DNA of 64,000 nt. Source: Tenacibaculum piscium. GTDB taxonomy: Bacteria > Bacteroidota > Bacteroidia > Flavobacteriales > Flavobacteriaceae. The DNA is taken from NCBI RefSeq assembly GCF_021390715.1, contig NZ_JAJGWT010000009.1:1-64000 (forward strand), written 5' to 3'. The notes under the pieces were generated by a model. That model worked only from the letters and a program-made list of their open reading frames with translations. It searched no databases and had not been told where the DNA came from. Positions 16,332 to 26,640 of the stretch are shown in pieces (the stretch's first letter is position 1; every line of letters begins with the position of its first letter). Made by a program: the position numbers and the translations under genes.

Positions 16332-18104
16332 ATGTCGATTGAAATCACCCGTCTTTTTGACTTCCCATATCACTTGAAAGAAACTTATAATTTAGATAAA
16401 GCTTTTAGCACTAAATATAATGGTACATGGGAATCTATTTCTACTCAAGAATATATTGATAAAGCCAATACAATTAGTAGAGGTTTACTACGTTTAGGCG
16501 TACAACCGAATGATAAAATTGCGGTAATTTCTTCAAGCAATCGTACAGAATGGAATATTTGTGATATCGGTATTTTACAAACTGGTGCGCAAAATGTACC
16601 TATTTATCCAACTATTTCAAAAGAAGATTACGAGTATGTTTTAAATCATTCTGAATCAACATATTGTATTGTTTCTGATGAAACCGTTTTAGAAAAATTA
16701 AATCAAATTAAAGGAAATACAAAGTTAAAAGGTGTTTTTACTTTTGATGCTATTGCCAATGAAAAAAGTTGGAAAGAAATTTTAAAACTTGGTGAAGATA
16801 CAAGCAACCAAAGCCAAGTAGAAGCGAGAAAAAAGAAGGTTACCTCTGATAGTTTAGCAACCTTAATTTACACATCTGGAACTACAGGAAAACCTAAAGG
16901 TGTTATGCTTTCTCACGGTAATATTGTTGCCAATGTATTGGCGAGTGAAAAAAGAGTTCCATTAACATATGGGCAAGAACGTGGACTGAGTTTTTTACCT
17001 GTTTGTCATGTTTTTGAACGCATGATTTTATACTTATATCAATATTGTGGAGTTTCTATTTATTTTGCAGAATCGATTGAAAAACTAAGTGAAAACGCTC
17101 AAGAAATTAAGCCACATGTTATGACGGCAGTTCCTCGTTTATACGAAAAAATTTACGATAAAATTTATGCCAAAGGAGCTGATTTAACAGGTATCAAAAA
17201 GAAATTATTCTTTTGGGCTATTGATTTAGGACTTCAATATGAACCATACGGAGCGAACGGTTGGTGGTACGAAAAACAATTAAGTATTGCTCGTAAACTC
17301 ATTTTCTCTAAATGGCAAGCTGCTTTAGGAGGTGAATTAAAATTAATGGTTTCTGGTTCAGCTGCCTTACAACCTCGATTAACCAGACTATTTACCGCCG
17401 CTGGAATGCCTGTTATGGAAGGCTACGGACTTACCGAAACCTCTCCTGTAATTAGTGTAAATGACCTTAGAGATGGTGGTTTTAGAATAGGAACCGTTGG
17501 TAAAGTTTTAGATGGAATCGACTTAAAATTTGCTGATAGTGGCGAAATTTTAGTAAAAGGTGCTAACGTAATGTTAGGCTATTATAAAGATCCTGAAAAA
17601 ACTGCAGAAGTTATAAAAGATGGTTATTTTTATACCGGTGATAAAGGAGAATTAGATACTGATGGTTTCTTAAAAATTACAGGACGTACCAAAGAAATGT
17701 TTAAAACTTCAGGAGGAAAATATATTATTCCACCATTATTAGAAGGTGAATTAAAAGAATCTCGTTTTATTGAACAAGTAATGGTGATTGGTGAAGGCGA
17801 AAAAATGGCATGTGCTCTTATTCAACCAAATTTTGATTTTGTAAAAGAATGGGCTTTAAGACATGGAATTGAATTAAAGTCAAATGAAGAATTAATTAAA
17901 AATCAACAAGTTATTGATCGTATTGAAAAAGAAGTCGCTTTATGTAATACACATTTTGGAAAATGGGAAACCATTAAAAAGTTTGAATTAACTGCCGATG
18001 AATGGTCTATAGAAGGAGGACACCTTACCCCTACTTTAAAAATGAAACGTAACGTTATTAAAGAAATTTATAAAGATTTATACGAAAAAATTTATAGAAG
18101 TTAA
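16332..18104 (+). CDS. Long-chain acyl-CoA synthetase (AMP-forming)
   Basis: ANL-superfamily enzyme, 590 aa. The phosphate-binding loop is IYTSGTTGKPKGVMLSHG (about 177-194). The A5 motif is GYGLTETSPVIS and the A7/A8 region is YTGDKGELD...GRTKEMFKTSGGKYI. The C-terminal lysine region ends LTPTLKMKRNVI, as in FadD15-type ligases. It activates long-chain fatty acids as acyl-AMP and then acyl-CoA, probably at the inner membrane face. It stands alone, with a candidate -7 box TAAATTTG at 16271-16278 and a terminator after it. Confidence 0.94.
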   Translation: MSIEITRLFDFPYHLKETYNLDKAFSTKYNGTWESISTQEYIDKANTISRGLLRLGVQPNDKIAVISSSNRTEWNICDIGILQTGAQNVPIYPTISKEDYEYVLNHSESTYCIVSDETVLEKLNQIKGNTKLKGVFTFDAIANEKSWKEILKLGEDTSNQSQVEARKKKVTSDSLATLIYTSGTTGKPKGVMLSHGNIVANVLASEKRVPLTYGQERGLSFLPVCHVFERMILYLYQYCGVSIYFAESIEKLSENAQEIKPHVMTAVPRLYEKIYDKIYAKGADLTGIKKKLFFWAIDLGLQYEPYGANGWWYEKQLSIARKLIFSKWQAALGGELKLMVSGSAALQPRLTRLFTAAGMPVMEGYGLTETSPVISVNDLRDGGFRIGTVGKVLDGIDLKFADSGEILVKGANVMLGYYKDPEKTAEVIKDGYFYTGDKGELDTDGFLKITGRTKEMFKTSGGKYIIPPLLEGELKESRFIEQVMVIGEGEKMACALIQPNFDFVKEWALRHGIELKSNEELIKNQQVIDRIEKEVALCNTHFGKWETIKKFELTADEWSIEGGHLTPTLKMKRNVIKEIYKDLYEKIYRS

Positions 18105-18153
18105 ATTTTTATTATTTGATATACTTTTCAAAAGTGTACTCAAAAAAATATAT

Positions 18154-18187
18154 TAAAAAAGTGTTGTGATAAGCAACACTTTTTCTG
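18154..18187 (+). terminator. Intrinsic terminator after the acyl-CoA synthetase
   Basis: AAAAAGTGTTG (18156-18166) against CAACACTTTTT (18174-18184), with a T run. Confidence 0.8.
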
Positions 18188-18214
18188 TTTTTATTTATTA
18201 TTTTATTTAAAATT

Positions 18215-19834
18215 ATGCCTAAATTTATTGAATTTACTTCGGATATTAGTAATATTGAAATTCCTGAAAAATTTGATTATCCTCATAATTATACGCCGCA
18301 TATTTTAGCCAAAATTGCTTCAGAAGAACTACAAGAATATTTAAAAATTCAAACCGATTTTTCTCATAATTTTCAAGATTTAGGAAAAATGTTTGGCGTT
18401 TTAATCGTTAAAAACAAGCAAAATAAAATCGGTTATTTAAGTGCTTTTTCAGGAAAAATTGCTCAAAGTACACAGCACAAACAATTTGTTCCGCCCGTTT
18501 ATGATGTCTTAAAAGAAAATGGTATTTTCTTACAAACAGAAAAAGTAAACAATCAAATTAATCAGGAAATTTTAATTTTAGAAAATAATTCAGCGTATCT
18601 AAAAACTAAAAAAAACTTCCTAATTCAGCAAAAATCTAACGAAAATTTATTTCAAGAAGAACAAAAAATCCTCAAAAAAAGACGACAACTAAGAAAATTA
18701 GAAGCAAAACAAGATAATCAACAAAATATTAATGAAGAATTTTATCTGCGAGAATATCAAATTTATTTAAAAGATAAAATTCGTCCTTTAGAAAAAAAAT
18801 ACACCGATTTTCAGCAGCAAATTGAGCAATTAAAACAACAACGAAAAGAACTTTCAGCATCAGGACAGCAAGAAATATTTAAGCAATATCAGTTTTTAAA
18901 TGCTGAGAAAAAAACAAAAAATTTAACCGATATTTTTAAAAATTCAACCCAAAAAATTCCCGCAGGAGCAGGCGATTGTTGCGCGCCAAAATTATTACAA
19001 TATGCGTTTTTAAACAACTTCACTCCTATTTGTATGGCGGAATTTTGGTGGGGAAGCCCGTTAGCGACATCAGTTCGAAAACATAAAAATTATTACGATG
19101 CTTGTTCTGGAAAATGCAAACCGATTTTAAAACACATGCTTCAAGGAATTGCAGTGCATCAAAATCCTTTACTTCTCGAGAATCAAGAAAATACAAAAAA
19201 AGACACACAGAAAGACAGAAAGACAGAACTCGAAATTATTTTTGAAGATGCTTATTTAGTCGCTATTAATAAACCAACAGGATTATTATCCGTAGCTGGA
19301 AAAGAAATCAGTGATTCAGTGGAAAATCGTATTCAAAAAAAACACCCAAATGCCTTGATCGTTCATCGATTAGATAGGCAAACTTCTGGAATTTTACTGA
19401 TTGCAAAAACATTAGAAATATATAAAAAATTACAAATACAATTTATAAACAAAACAATTAAAAAGCGTTATGTAGCGGTTTTAGATGGGGTTTTATCCGA
19501 AGAAAAGGGCGAAATAAATTTGCCGTTAAGAGTCAATTTAGAAGATAGACCTAAACAATTGGTTTGTGAACTTCACGGAAAAAAAGCACTTACAAAATGG
19601 GAAATTATCAAAATTAAAAATGCTAAAACCTACGTTTATTTTTATCCAATTACAGGAAGAACACATCAATTACGAGTACATTCGGCACATTATTTAGGCT
19701 TAAATTCCCCCATTATTGGCGATGATTTATATGGAAAAAAAGCAAATCGCTTATATTTACACGCTCAAAAAATTAGCTTTATACATCCTGTTTCAAAAAA
19801 AATCGTAACTTTTGAAACTCCTACACCTTTTTAA
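18215..19834 (+). CDS. RluA-family pseudouridine synthase with long N-terminal extension
   Basis: 539 aa, about 300 residues longer than a minimal RluA enzyme. The C-terminal catalytic domain (about 338-539) carries the active-site motif HRLDRQTSG with Asp387, plus KPTGLLSV and GRTHQLRVH, so it should isomerise uridines in rRNA or tRNA. There is no S4 domain. The N-terminal part has a folded region (1-115), a Lys/Glu/Gln-rich coiled coil (about 120-230) and a conserved cysteine block GDCCAPKLLQYAF...CSGKCKP (253-302) that could bind zinc or RNA. This architecture occurs in other Bacteroidota and gammaproteobacteria. The RNA target is unknown. Confidence 0.9.
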   Translation: MPKFIEFTSDISNIEIPEKFDYPHNYTPHILAKIASEELQEYLKIQTDFSHNFQDLGKMFGVLIVKNKQNKIGYLSAFSGKIAQSTQHKQFVPPVYDVLKENGIFLQTEKVNNQINQEILILENNSAYLKTKKNFLIQQKSNENLFQEEQKILKKRRQLRKLEAKQDNQQNINEEFYLREYQIYLKDKIRPLEKKYTDFQQQIEQLKQQRKELSASGQQEIFKQYQFLNAEKKTKNLTDIFKNSTQKIPAGAGDCCAPKLLQYAFLNNFTPICMAEFWWGSPLATSVRKHKNYYDACSGKCKPILKHMLQGIAVHQNPLLLENQENTKKDTQKDRKTELEIIFEDAYLVAINKPTGLLSVAGKEISDSVENRIQKKHPNALIVHRLDRQTSGILLIAKTLEIYKKLQIQFINKTIKKRYVAVLDGVLSEEKGEINLPLRVNLEDRPKQLVCELHGKKALTKWEIIKIKNAKTYVYFYPITGRTHQLRVHSAHYLGLNSPIIGDDLYGKKANRLYLHAQKISFIHPVSKKIVTFETPTPF

Positions 19835-19840
19835 TTATTT

Positions 19841-20229
19841 CTTAGAACCTGTTTAAATTTCATCTGAAAAAAAATAGTGGCAAAAAATGACGGCAAAAGA
19901 GTACGCCAAGGGGTTGAAACACCTTGTTTTAAAAATAAAAATGCGTCAAAGGGATTTTATTTCAGTTTCTCATCCTGATTTGCAACATTTTTTAGCTTTT
20001 TTTAGCTCATTTTAACAAGGGGTTTTAACCCCTTGCCTTTTTTCAGATGAAATTTAAACAGGCTCTAAAAGGAATTAAAATTGTATCGAGAATTTGAATT
20101 ATTTTATATTGATAAATTTTAATTGACTTTATTAAATAAGTTCTCGATACAATTTTTTTGAAGGAAAAAAATCACTCGAACTGACAGTTTCTTTAATTTT
20201 TAAACAGGCTCTTAGAACCTGTTTAAATT
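19841..20229. repeat. Composite intergenic repeat, partly homologous to 1-430
   Basis: No gene fits between the RluA gene and the MFS gene. The segment is bounded by direct repeats CTTAGAACCTGTTTAAATT at 19841-19859 and 20211-20229. Part 1 (19851-20063) is a large inverted repeat whose ends are CCTGTTTAAATTTCATCTG and its complement, with inner CAAGGGG...CCCCTTG stems. Part 2 (20067-20206) repeats 181-313 of the first element, including the ATTGTATCGAGAA / TTCTCGATACAAT pair and CACTCGAACTGACAGTTT. It appears to be one element inserted beside another. Confidence 0.85.
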
Positions 20230-20240
20230 GTAAAAAATAA

Positions 20241-21536
20241 TTAAACTACATATTTTGTTTTTTTCATGGTACTTAACACTAATAATGACGCTAAAAAGAA
20301 AACCGCCAGACATAATACGCTCCATTGCATCGAATCTGTAATGGCATATAATGCTCCGTAAACCGAAGTTCCTAGAACAATGGCTATTTTTTCCGTAACA
20401 TCATAAAAACTAAAATAAGTGGCGTTATCTTGCGTATCTGGCAATAACTTTGAATATGTCGAACGAGTAAGCGTTTGAATTGCACCCTGAACCAATCCTA
20501 ATAAACCGCCTAATCCATAGAAATACATTCCTACATTTTCTTGTGATTTATCCAACGAAAAAGCAAAAAAACATACTAGCATCCAAATGATAATCGTTAT
20601 TTTTAAAGCAGTAATATTTCCAAATTTCCCTGAAATCCTCGAAAAAATATAAGCCCCCAAAATAGCGACAACTTGCACCAATAAAATAGTCAAAATCATA
20701 TTAAAAGTGGGTAAATTTAATTCTGATGAACCAAAAATTGCTGCCATTAAAATAATCGTTTGTACTCCGATACTCAAAAAGAAAAAGGATATTAAAAAAC
20801 GCTTTAAAGTCGGATAATTTAAGACTTCTTTATATACCGTTTTTAACTCACTGTACCCTTTCCAGATATAATCGTTATCGGGCTGTTTATTGTAAATATC
20901 GTCGGGTAGTTTTTTAAAGGTAATTTGTGCAAAACTAATCCACCAAAGCCCGACCATCACAAAAGAAATACGAGATGCCATACCCGATGTAATCCCAAAT
21001 AATTCAGGTTTTTGAATCAATATTAAATTGATAATCAACAAAATAACAGAACCAACATAACCATAAATAAAACCTTTTGCACTGGCTTTATCTTGTTGTT
21101 CTGGCAAGGCTACTTCGGGTAAATACGCATTGTAAAATACCCAACTTGCCCAAAAACCAATACTTGCTAAAATGGTAAATAAAATACCAATCCAAACAGT
21201 AGCAACACCTTCAAAAAAGAATAAAGCGATTACCGATAAACCACCCATCCAACAGAAAAATTTCATAAATTTTTTCTTACTTCCTGTGTAGTCGGCAATT
21301 CCTGATAAAATTGGCGAAATAAGTGCCACCACTAAAAAAGAAAATGACAACGCATAGCTATATAAACTATCAGGATGTTCCCAGTCCATTCCTAAAAAAC
21401 GGACTGTTTTTCCTTTGGTTACCGCACTATAATACAACGGAAAAACTGCCGTACTAATCACTAGTGAATATACTGAATTTGCCCAATCGTAAAACGCCCA
21501 CGCATTGATTAACTTTTTATCGCCTCTTTTATACAT
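20241..21536 (-). CDS. MFS transporter of the UMF1 (Atg22-like) family
   Basis: 431 aa inner-membrane protein with about 12 transmembrane segments. The N-terminus KKLINAWAFYDWANSVYSLV is the hallmark of the UMF1/Atg22-like family. It also has GIADYTGSKKKFM, the MFS loop-2/3 type motif, and TLTRSTYSKLLPD. Eukaryotic relatives export amino acids from the vacuole; the bacterial substrate is not known. It stands as a single leftward gene just after the M48 terminator. Confidence 0.9.
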   Translation of the reverse strand: MYKRGDKKLINAWAFYDWANSVYSLVISTAVFPLYYSAVTKGKTVRFLGMDWEHPDSLYSYALSFSFLVVALISPILSGIADYTGSKKKFMKFFCWMGGLSVIALFFFEGVATVWIGILFTILASIGFWASWVFYNAYLPEVALPEQQDKASAKGFIYGYVGSVILLIINLILIQKPELFGITSGMASRISFVMVGLWWISFAQITFKKLPDDIYNKQPDNDYIWKGYSELKTVYKEVLNYPTLKRFLISFFFLSIGVQTIILMAAIFGSSELNLPTFNMILTILLVQVVAILGAYIFSRISGKFGNITALKITIIIWMLVCFFAFSLDKSQENVGMYFYGLGGLLGLVQGAIQTLTRSTYSKLLPDTQDNATYFSFYDVTEKIAIVLGTSVYGALYAITDSMQWSVLCLAVFFLASLLVLSTMKKTKYVV

Positions 21537-21552
21537 ATATCTTAAAATAAAA

Positions 21553-21591
21553 AAACCGTTCGTAATAACAATAAATTATTACGAACGGTTT
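21553..21591 (-). terminator. Intrinsic terminator of the M48 peptidase gene
   Basis: 16-bp perfect stem AAACCGTTCGTAATAA (21553-21568) against TTATTACGAACGGTTT (21576-21591), followed leftward by a T run. It separates the M48 gene from the MFS gene. Confidence 0.85.
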
Positions 21592-21613
21592 GCAATATAA
21601 AAAATTTATGATA

Positions 21614-22423
21614 CTATCCTTTTACGCCTCTGTTAAATTTAGCGGCTAATTGTTTTGCTTCTGGCAAATAAGCTCTAAGTGTTCGAATACGTGTTTGATT
21701 CGAAGGGTGTGTACTCATAAATTCTGCAGGTGCTTTTCCTTTTGACATTTGACTCATTCGTACCCAAACCTCAGCGGCTTCACGACCGTTATATCCTGCC
21801 ATTATCATAAAAACCAATCCTAATTTATCGGCTTCTGTTTCATGACTTCTACTAAAAGGCAACATAATTCCGACTTGTGTTCCTAAACCATATGCGGTGT
21901 TAAAAAGTTGTGCATTTTTGCTATTCGCCGTTCCTAAAGCAACCGCAGCACCACCTAATTGTTGTAATTGACCAGTAGACATACGCTCTTGACCGTGTTT
22001 TGCAAATGCATGTGCAACTTCATGTCCCATTACTGCTGCAATTCCATCTTCATTGGCACAAATTGGTAAAATTCCTGTGTAAAAAACTACTTTTCCACCT
22101 GGCATACACCAAGCATTTACGGTATTATCTTCTACTAAATTAAATTCCCAACGATATGAATTTGCTTCTGATGTCATTCCGTTGGCTCTCATAAAACGAT
22201 CTACTGCTGAAGAAATATTTTTACCAACTCTTTTTATTTGGTTTGATTTTGTAGCGTTTGTCGATAATTTATTTTCCTGTAAAAAACCTTTATATTGTGC
22301 AAAACTTGCCGGTAATACTTGCGCATCGCTTACAAAATTAAGACGTTTTCTACCTGTAATTGGCACGGTGCTACATTGTACTAAAAATAAAGCGACCATT
22401 CCTAAAGCTATAATTTTTTTCAT
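21614..22423 (-). CDS. M48-family metallopeptidase, lipoprotein
   Basis: 269 aa. The lipoprotein signal ends in FLVQC (Cys17). The zinc site is HEVAH (134-138) within MGHEVAHAFAKHG, with the third ligand Glu in SRSHETEADKLGLVFM. The C-terminus FMSTHPSNQTRIRTLRAYLPEA is typical of BepA/LoiP-like periplasmic proteases that maintain outer-membrane proteins. It is probably attached to the outer membrane facing the periplasm. A -7 box (TATTTTTG on the minus strand, 22510-22517) lies about 87 bp upstream. Confidence 0.93.
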   Translation of the reverse strand: MKKIIALGMVALFLVQCSTVPITGRKRLNFVSDAQVLPASFAQYKGFLQENKLSTNATKSNQIKRVGKNISSAVDRFMRANGMTSEANSYRWEFNLVEDNTVNAWCMPGGKVVFYTGILPICANEDGIAAVMGHEVAHAFAKHGQERMSTGQLQQLGGAAVALGTANSKNAQLFNTAYGLGTQVGIMLPFSRSHETEADKLGLVFMIMAGYNGREAAEVWVRMSQMSKGKAPAEFMSTHPSNQTRIRTLRAYLPEAKQLAAKFNRGVKG

Positions 22424-22597
22424 TTTTTAATTTTTTTGATGATTTTTAGTTGTTATTTATATTTTTAATATTGGTTGTTCTATTATGACACATTTTAAAA
22501 ATAATGTCACAAAAATAGCAAACTAATTATATCTTTATCCCGATAAAAATCATAAAATCTATTTTAAAATAAGTCTAAAATAAACTTAATAAATTTA

Positions 22598-23464
22598 ATG
22601 AAGTTAAAAAATACATTACTGTTTCCTCCAACACTTGTTATTCCAAAACCGATTACTTTTTTAGCAAAGGGAATACAGTTATTCTCGACACATTTAACCG
22701 CCAAATTTGCTACGGTTCTTTTTAGCACTCCTGTAAAATTCCCAATTCCGAAAAGAGAAAAAATAATGTTTGAAAGCGCACAAAAGAAAACAATTTTTGT
22801 GCCAAGTATTGCTAAAAATATCGAAGTTTTATCCTATGGATATTCTCAAAAGAAAGTATTATTAGTACACGGTTGGGCAGGTAGAAGTACGCAATTGTAT
22901 ATGATTGCCGATAAATTATTAGAAAAAGGCTATATGGTTATTTCTTTTGATGGTCCTGCGCATGGAAACTCATCAGGAAAAACAACATCAATGCCCGAAT
23001 TTATAGCAACTATAACCGAAATTAATAAACAATTTGGTTCTTTTGAAAGTGCTATTGGACATTCTTTTGGTGCAATGTGCTTATATAATAGTGTTGCTAC
23101 TGATTTTAAAATCAATAAATTAGTGACTATTGGAGCTCCTGATAGCATTTCTAACGTACTTTTTAATTTTGCAAATAGTTTGAAAGTAAAGCCTGTTATC
23201 GGTGAAAAAATGAAGCAATTTTTTGATAAAAAAGCACAAACAAATATCGATAAGCATTCTTCAAGTATTGTTGCCAAAAAAATAACGATTCCAACCCTAG
23301 TTATTCATGATGCAAATGATGGTGATGTCGCTGTGAATTGTGCGATCAACATTCGTGAAAACTTACAGAAAGGAACACTTTTAATCACCCAAGGATTAGG
23401 ACACACTAAAATACTACGCAATAAAAAAGTAACTGCTGATATTGTCAATTTTATCAATCAATAA
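22598..23464 (+). CDS. Alpha/beta hydrolase
   Basis: 288 aa. The nucleophile elbow is GHSFG (Ser156). The oxyanion region is LLVHGWAGRSTQL (88-100), the acidic residue lies in VIHDANDGDVAV, and the final histidine is in GLGHTKIL. The first 50 residues are hydrophobic and basic and may be a membrane-associating segment, with no cleavable signal. Substrate unknown. It is transcribed divergently from the M48 gene. Confidence 0.9.
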   Translation: MKLKNTLLFPPTLVIPKPITFLAKGIQLFSTHLTAKFATVLFSTPVKFPIPKREKIMFESAQKKTIFVPSIAKNIEVLSYGYSQKKVLLVHGWAGRSTQLYMIADKLLEKGYMVISFDGPAHGNSSGKTTSMPEFIATITEINKQFGSFESAIGHSFGAMCLYNSVATDFKINKLVTIGAPDSISNVLFNFANSLKVKPVIGEKMKQFFDKKAQTNIDKHSSSIVAKKITIPTLVIHDANDGDVAVNCAINIRENLQKGTLLITQGLGHTKILRNKKVTADIVNFINQ

Positions 23465-23681
23465 CTCATCAACAAAAACTAAAAAAATAACAAATAAAAT
23501 CCCTGAAAATTACCTAAAATTAGCCTTAAAATATCTTTTTTTTTATTTTTTTCTAAAAAAAATGTTAAAATAACGAGTATATTATTTCAACAGACTCCTT
23601 ATTAATAATATAACCAATCATTAAAAAAACAGCTTTACCTGTAATTTGAACGTTAAATTATTACTAACTAAACACATTTTT

Positions 23682-26537
23682 ATGAAAAAATTTACTCTTT
23701 TATTTTTTGCTACACTATGTAGTAGCCTGCTATGGTCGCAATCACAAATTTCAGGAACTATTGTCGATAGTACTAATGAAGCGCTTCCTGGAGCAAATGT
23801 TATTGAAAAAGGAACTTCCAACGGTACAAATTCTGATTTTAACGGAGCATTTAAACTAACCGTTAAAAATGATGCTATTTTAATTATTAGTTTTTCAGGA
23901 TTTGAAACACAAGAAATTCCTGTAAATGGAAAAAAGAATTTTAAAATCATCTTAAAAGAAGGATTAGAATTAGACGAAGTTGTTATTACAGGTTCTCGAA
24001 CGCCATCACGAAGCAACACGACAAGTGCCTTACCGATCGATGTAGTATCGGCTAAAGACCTCCAATCAACAGGACAAACGTCTTTTGATAAAGCGTTACA
24101 ATATAAGATTCCTTCTTTTAATACGGTTCAAACACCTGTTAATGATGCAACTTCTTTATTAGATCCCTACGAAATTAGAAATATGGGACCTAGTAGAACC
24201 TTAATTTTAATCAACGGAAAACGTAAAAATTTAAGTGCATTATTATACACACAAGCCGCTCCCGGACGTGGGGAAACAGGTTCTGATATTTCTGGAATCC
24301 CTACGGATGCTATAAAAACAGTGCAAGTTCTTAGAGATGGCGCTTCGGCACAATATGGTTCTGATGCGATTGCAGGAGTTATCAATATTATTTTAAAAGA
24401 TAATGCTAAAGACGGTTCAGCGACTTTTAGAACTGGAATTACTGGCGAAGGCGATGGCGAAATGCTTGGCGTAAGTTTAAACAATGGTTCTAGTATTGGT
24501 GATGATAAAGGTTTTGTAAATTATACGGTTGATATTTCAAAAACAGCGTCTGCAAATCGAGCAGGAACTGTTAGTGCCGAAGGAGAATTTGCTGATTTTT
24601 ATGATTCAGAAGCAACTACGCCACTTACCTTGGCTGATGTTCAAGAGTATTTAAAAAGAAACCCAGATGCCAATAATATTAATGGAACTCCAACAATGGC
24701 AGCTTCTAAGTTTTCAATAAATGCAGGATATTCACTTAGTGAAGCTACTGAAATATATGCAAATGCCGCGTATGTATTCAAAAAAGTAAATTCTTTTGCA
24801 AACCACAGAACACCGTATTGGAGAACACTTGACACAAAAGATGGATACCCATATTTAGCAGATTTTTATCCAGGAAATCATCCTACAAATGCTGGCGGTT
24901 ATGACGGTTATACCCCAACTTTTGAAGGTGATTTAAATGATTATAATGCTACTGTTGGTTTTAAAACCAAAAAAAATGACTGGAATATTGACGTAAGTTT
25001 TACCACAGGTGGAAATTCACAAACTTATAGAGTGAGTGAATCTCATAATGGGAATAAAGTATATTCTCCTTCTACTTGGATTGATGCCAATAATAATGGC
25101 GATGTTGATACAGGAGAAATAACACAAGGTTCAGAATTATATAGAGAAAACAGTAAGAAATCCTACGATACAGGAGGAACAGCTTTTTCTCATAAAGTAG
25201 GGAATATCGATATTTCAAGAATACTTTCAGACCAAGTAAGTGTTGCCTTTGGTACAGAATTTAGATCGGAAGAATTTGAAGTAATCGAAGGAGAATTAGG
25301 ATCTTATGATGGTGGCGGTGTCGATTCTTTTTCGGGAAATAGCCTTAAAAATTCAGGGAAATTTAGTCGATATAATTTAGGAGGATACGCAAGTTTAGAT
25401 TGGGATATCAACAAAGATTTTTTGCTTAGCGGAACAGCAAGAGTTGAAAATTATTCTGATTTTGGAAGTACTTTTATCTGGAAATTAAGTTCTCGTTATA
25501 AATTTGCAGACGATAAATATACGGTAAGAGGTTCGCTTTCTACAGGATTTAGAGCGCCAACATTACATCAAATTTATACACAAAAATCACAAAATAGTTT
25601 CGTTCCAGGACAAGGAATACAAATTGGTGGTTTGGTTAGTAATGTATCATCTCAAAAAGGATTGTTAGGTTTAAAAGATTTAACAGCAGAAGAATCAACT
25701 AATTACACCATTGGAATTGGAGGAAAACCTTTTAGAAATTTCTCTTTTACGGTAGATTATTACAGTATTAAAGTAGAAGATAGAATTATTTTAAGTACGG
25801 AAGTAAAACCACCTAACACACCTGTTTTCAAAGGATTATCAGATGTTAGTTTCTTTTTAAATGCGATGGATACTCAAACTGATGGTTTAGATGTTGTTCT
25901 TGGATATAAAGGAATTGAAATCGGTGATGGTAAATTAGGACTTAATTTATCAGGAAATTATACCATTAAAAATGAACGTGTTGGAAAAGTTAAAAATCCT
26001 ACTTTTGTTACTGCTTCAAACCAATCGGTTGTAAATGAAACGCAAGAAGCCTTATTTTTCACTTCAAGACCTGAAACAAAATGGATTTTAGGGGCGAATT
26101 ATAGTATCGGGAAATTTGGGTTTTCTTTAAACAATACGTATTTCGGTAAAACAAAATTTGCACAATTAGGCTTACAAAATCTGGAAGATATTTTTATAAA
26201 TGCTTCGGATATTCCTACTGATGCTCTAACCGATGGAGGTTCTGATTTAAAAACAGAATTTACTCCGAAAATCGTAACGGATTTAGGAATAAATTTTACA
26301 GCTACTGATAGAATTACCATCGCGTTGAATGTTAATAATATTTTAAATGTATTACCTGAATGGAAATTTACAGATGCGACCACTACAGGACAAGCTATTT
26401 TAGATGGAGCTTCTGTTACAAGTTCTCCTTCAAATTTAATTACCTTTAACCAACGTTATTCACAAATGACCTATGATGGTTCACATTTTAGTCAATTAGG
26501 AACGATGTTTAATTTATCTGTAAATTATCAGTTTTAA
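23682..26537 (+). CDS. TonB-dependent receptor
   Basis: 951 aa from the ATG at 23682; an in-frame TTG at 23646 would only precede the signal peptide. The signal peptide (to about LLWSQ) is followed by a CarboxypepD-like domain (SGTIVDSTNEALPGANV...), a TonB-box-like segment ELDEVVITGSRTPSR, a plug (ILINGKRK, TVQVLRDGASAQYGSDAIAGVINIILK) and a long beta-barrel ending SVNYQF. No SusD or periplasmic partner flanks it, so the substrate cannot be read from context. The C-terminal half matches siderophore/vitamin-type receptors more than SusC. Confidence 0.93.
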   Translation: MKKFTLLFFATLCSSLLWSQSQISGTIVDSTNEALPGANVIEKGTSNGTNSDFNGAFKLTVKNDAILIISFSGFETQEIPVNGKKNFKIILKEGLELDEVVITGSRTPSRSNTTSALPIDVVSAKDLQSTGQTSFDKALQYKIPSFNTVQTPVNDATSLLDPYEIRNMGPSRTLILINGKRKNLSALLYTQAAPGRGETGSDISGIPTDAIKTVQVLRDGASAQYGSDAIAGVINIILKDNAKDGSATFRTGITGEGDGEMLGVSLNNGSSIGDDKGFVNYTVDISKTASANRAGTVSAEGEFADFYDSEATTPLTLADVQEYLKRNPDANNINGTPTMAASKFSINAGYSLSEATEIYANAAYVFKKVNSFANHRTPYWRTLDTKDGYPYLADFYPGNHPTNAGGYDGYTPTFEGDLNDYNATVGFKTKKNDWNIDVSFTTGGNSQTYRVSESHNGNKVYSPSTWIDANNNGDVDTGEITQGSELYRENSKKSYDTGGTAFSHKVGNIDISRILSDQVSVAFGTEFRSEEFEVIEGELGSYDGGGVDSFSGNSLKNSGKFSRYNLGGYASLDWDINKDFLLSGTARVENYSDFGSTFIWKLSSRYKFADDKYTVRGSLSTGFRAPTLHQIYTQKSQNSFVPGQGIQIGGLVSNVSSQKGLLGLKDLTAEESTNYTIGIGGKPFRNFSFTVDYYSIKVEDRIILSTEVKPPNTPVFKGLSDVSFFLNAMDTQTDGLDVVLGYKGIEIGDGKLGLNLSGNYTIKNERVGKVKNPTFVTASNQSVVNETQEALFFTSRPETKWILGANYSIGKFGFSLNNTYFGKTKFAQLGLQNLEDIFINASDIPTDALTDGGSDLKTEFTPKIVTDLGINFTATDRITIALNVNNILNVLPEWKFTDATTTGQAILDGASVTSSPSNLITFNQRYSQMTYDGSHFSQLGTMFNLSVNYQF

Positions 26538-26585
26538 TATAAAAATTTAAAATTTTTGTTTCTATTTTTTATTTGTTTTTTTAAC

Positions 26586-26618
26586 AAAAAGCCAAAATCA
26601 TGATGATTTTGGCTTTTT
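26586..26618. terminator. Bidirectional terminator between the TonB receptor and ferredoxin genes
   Basis: 15-bp perfect arms AAAAAGCCAAAATCA (26586-26600) and complement (26604-26618), with T runs on both sides. It serves two convergent genes. Confidence 0.85.
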
Positions 26619-26640
26619 AAATATTCTAAAATTAGAAATA

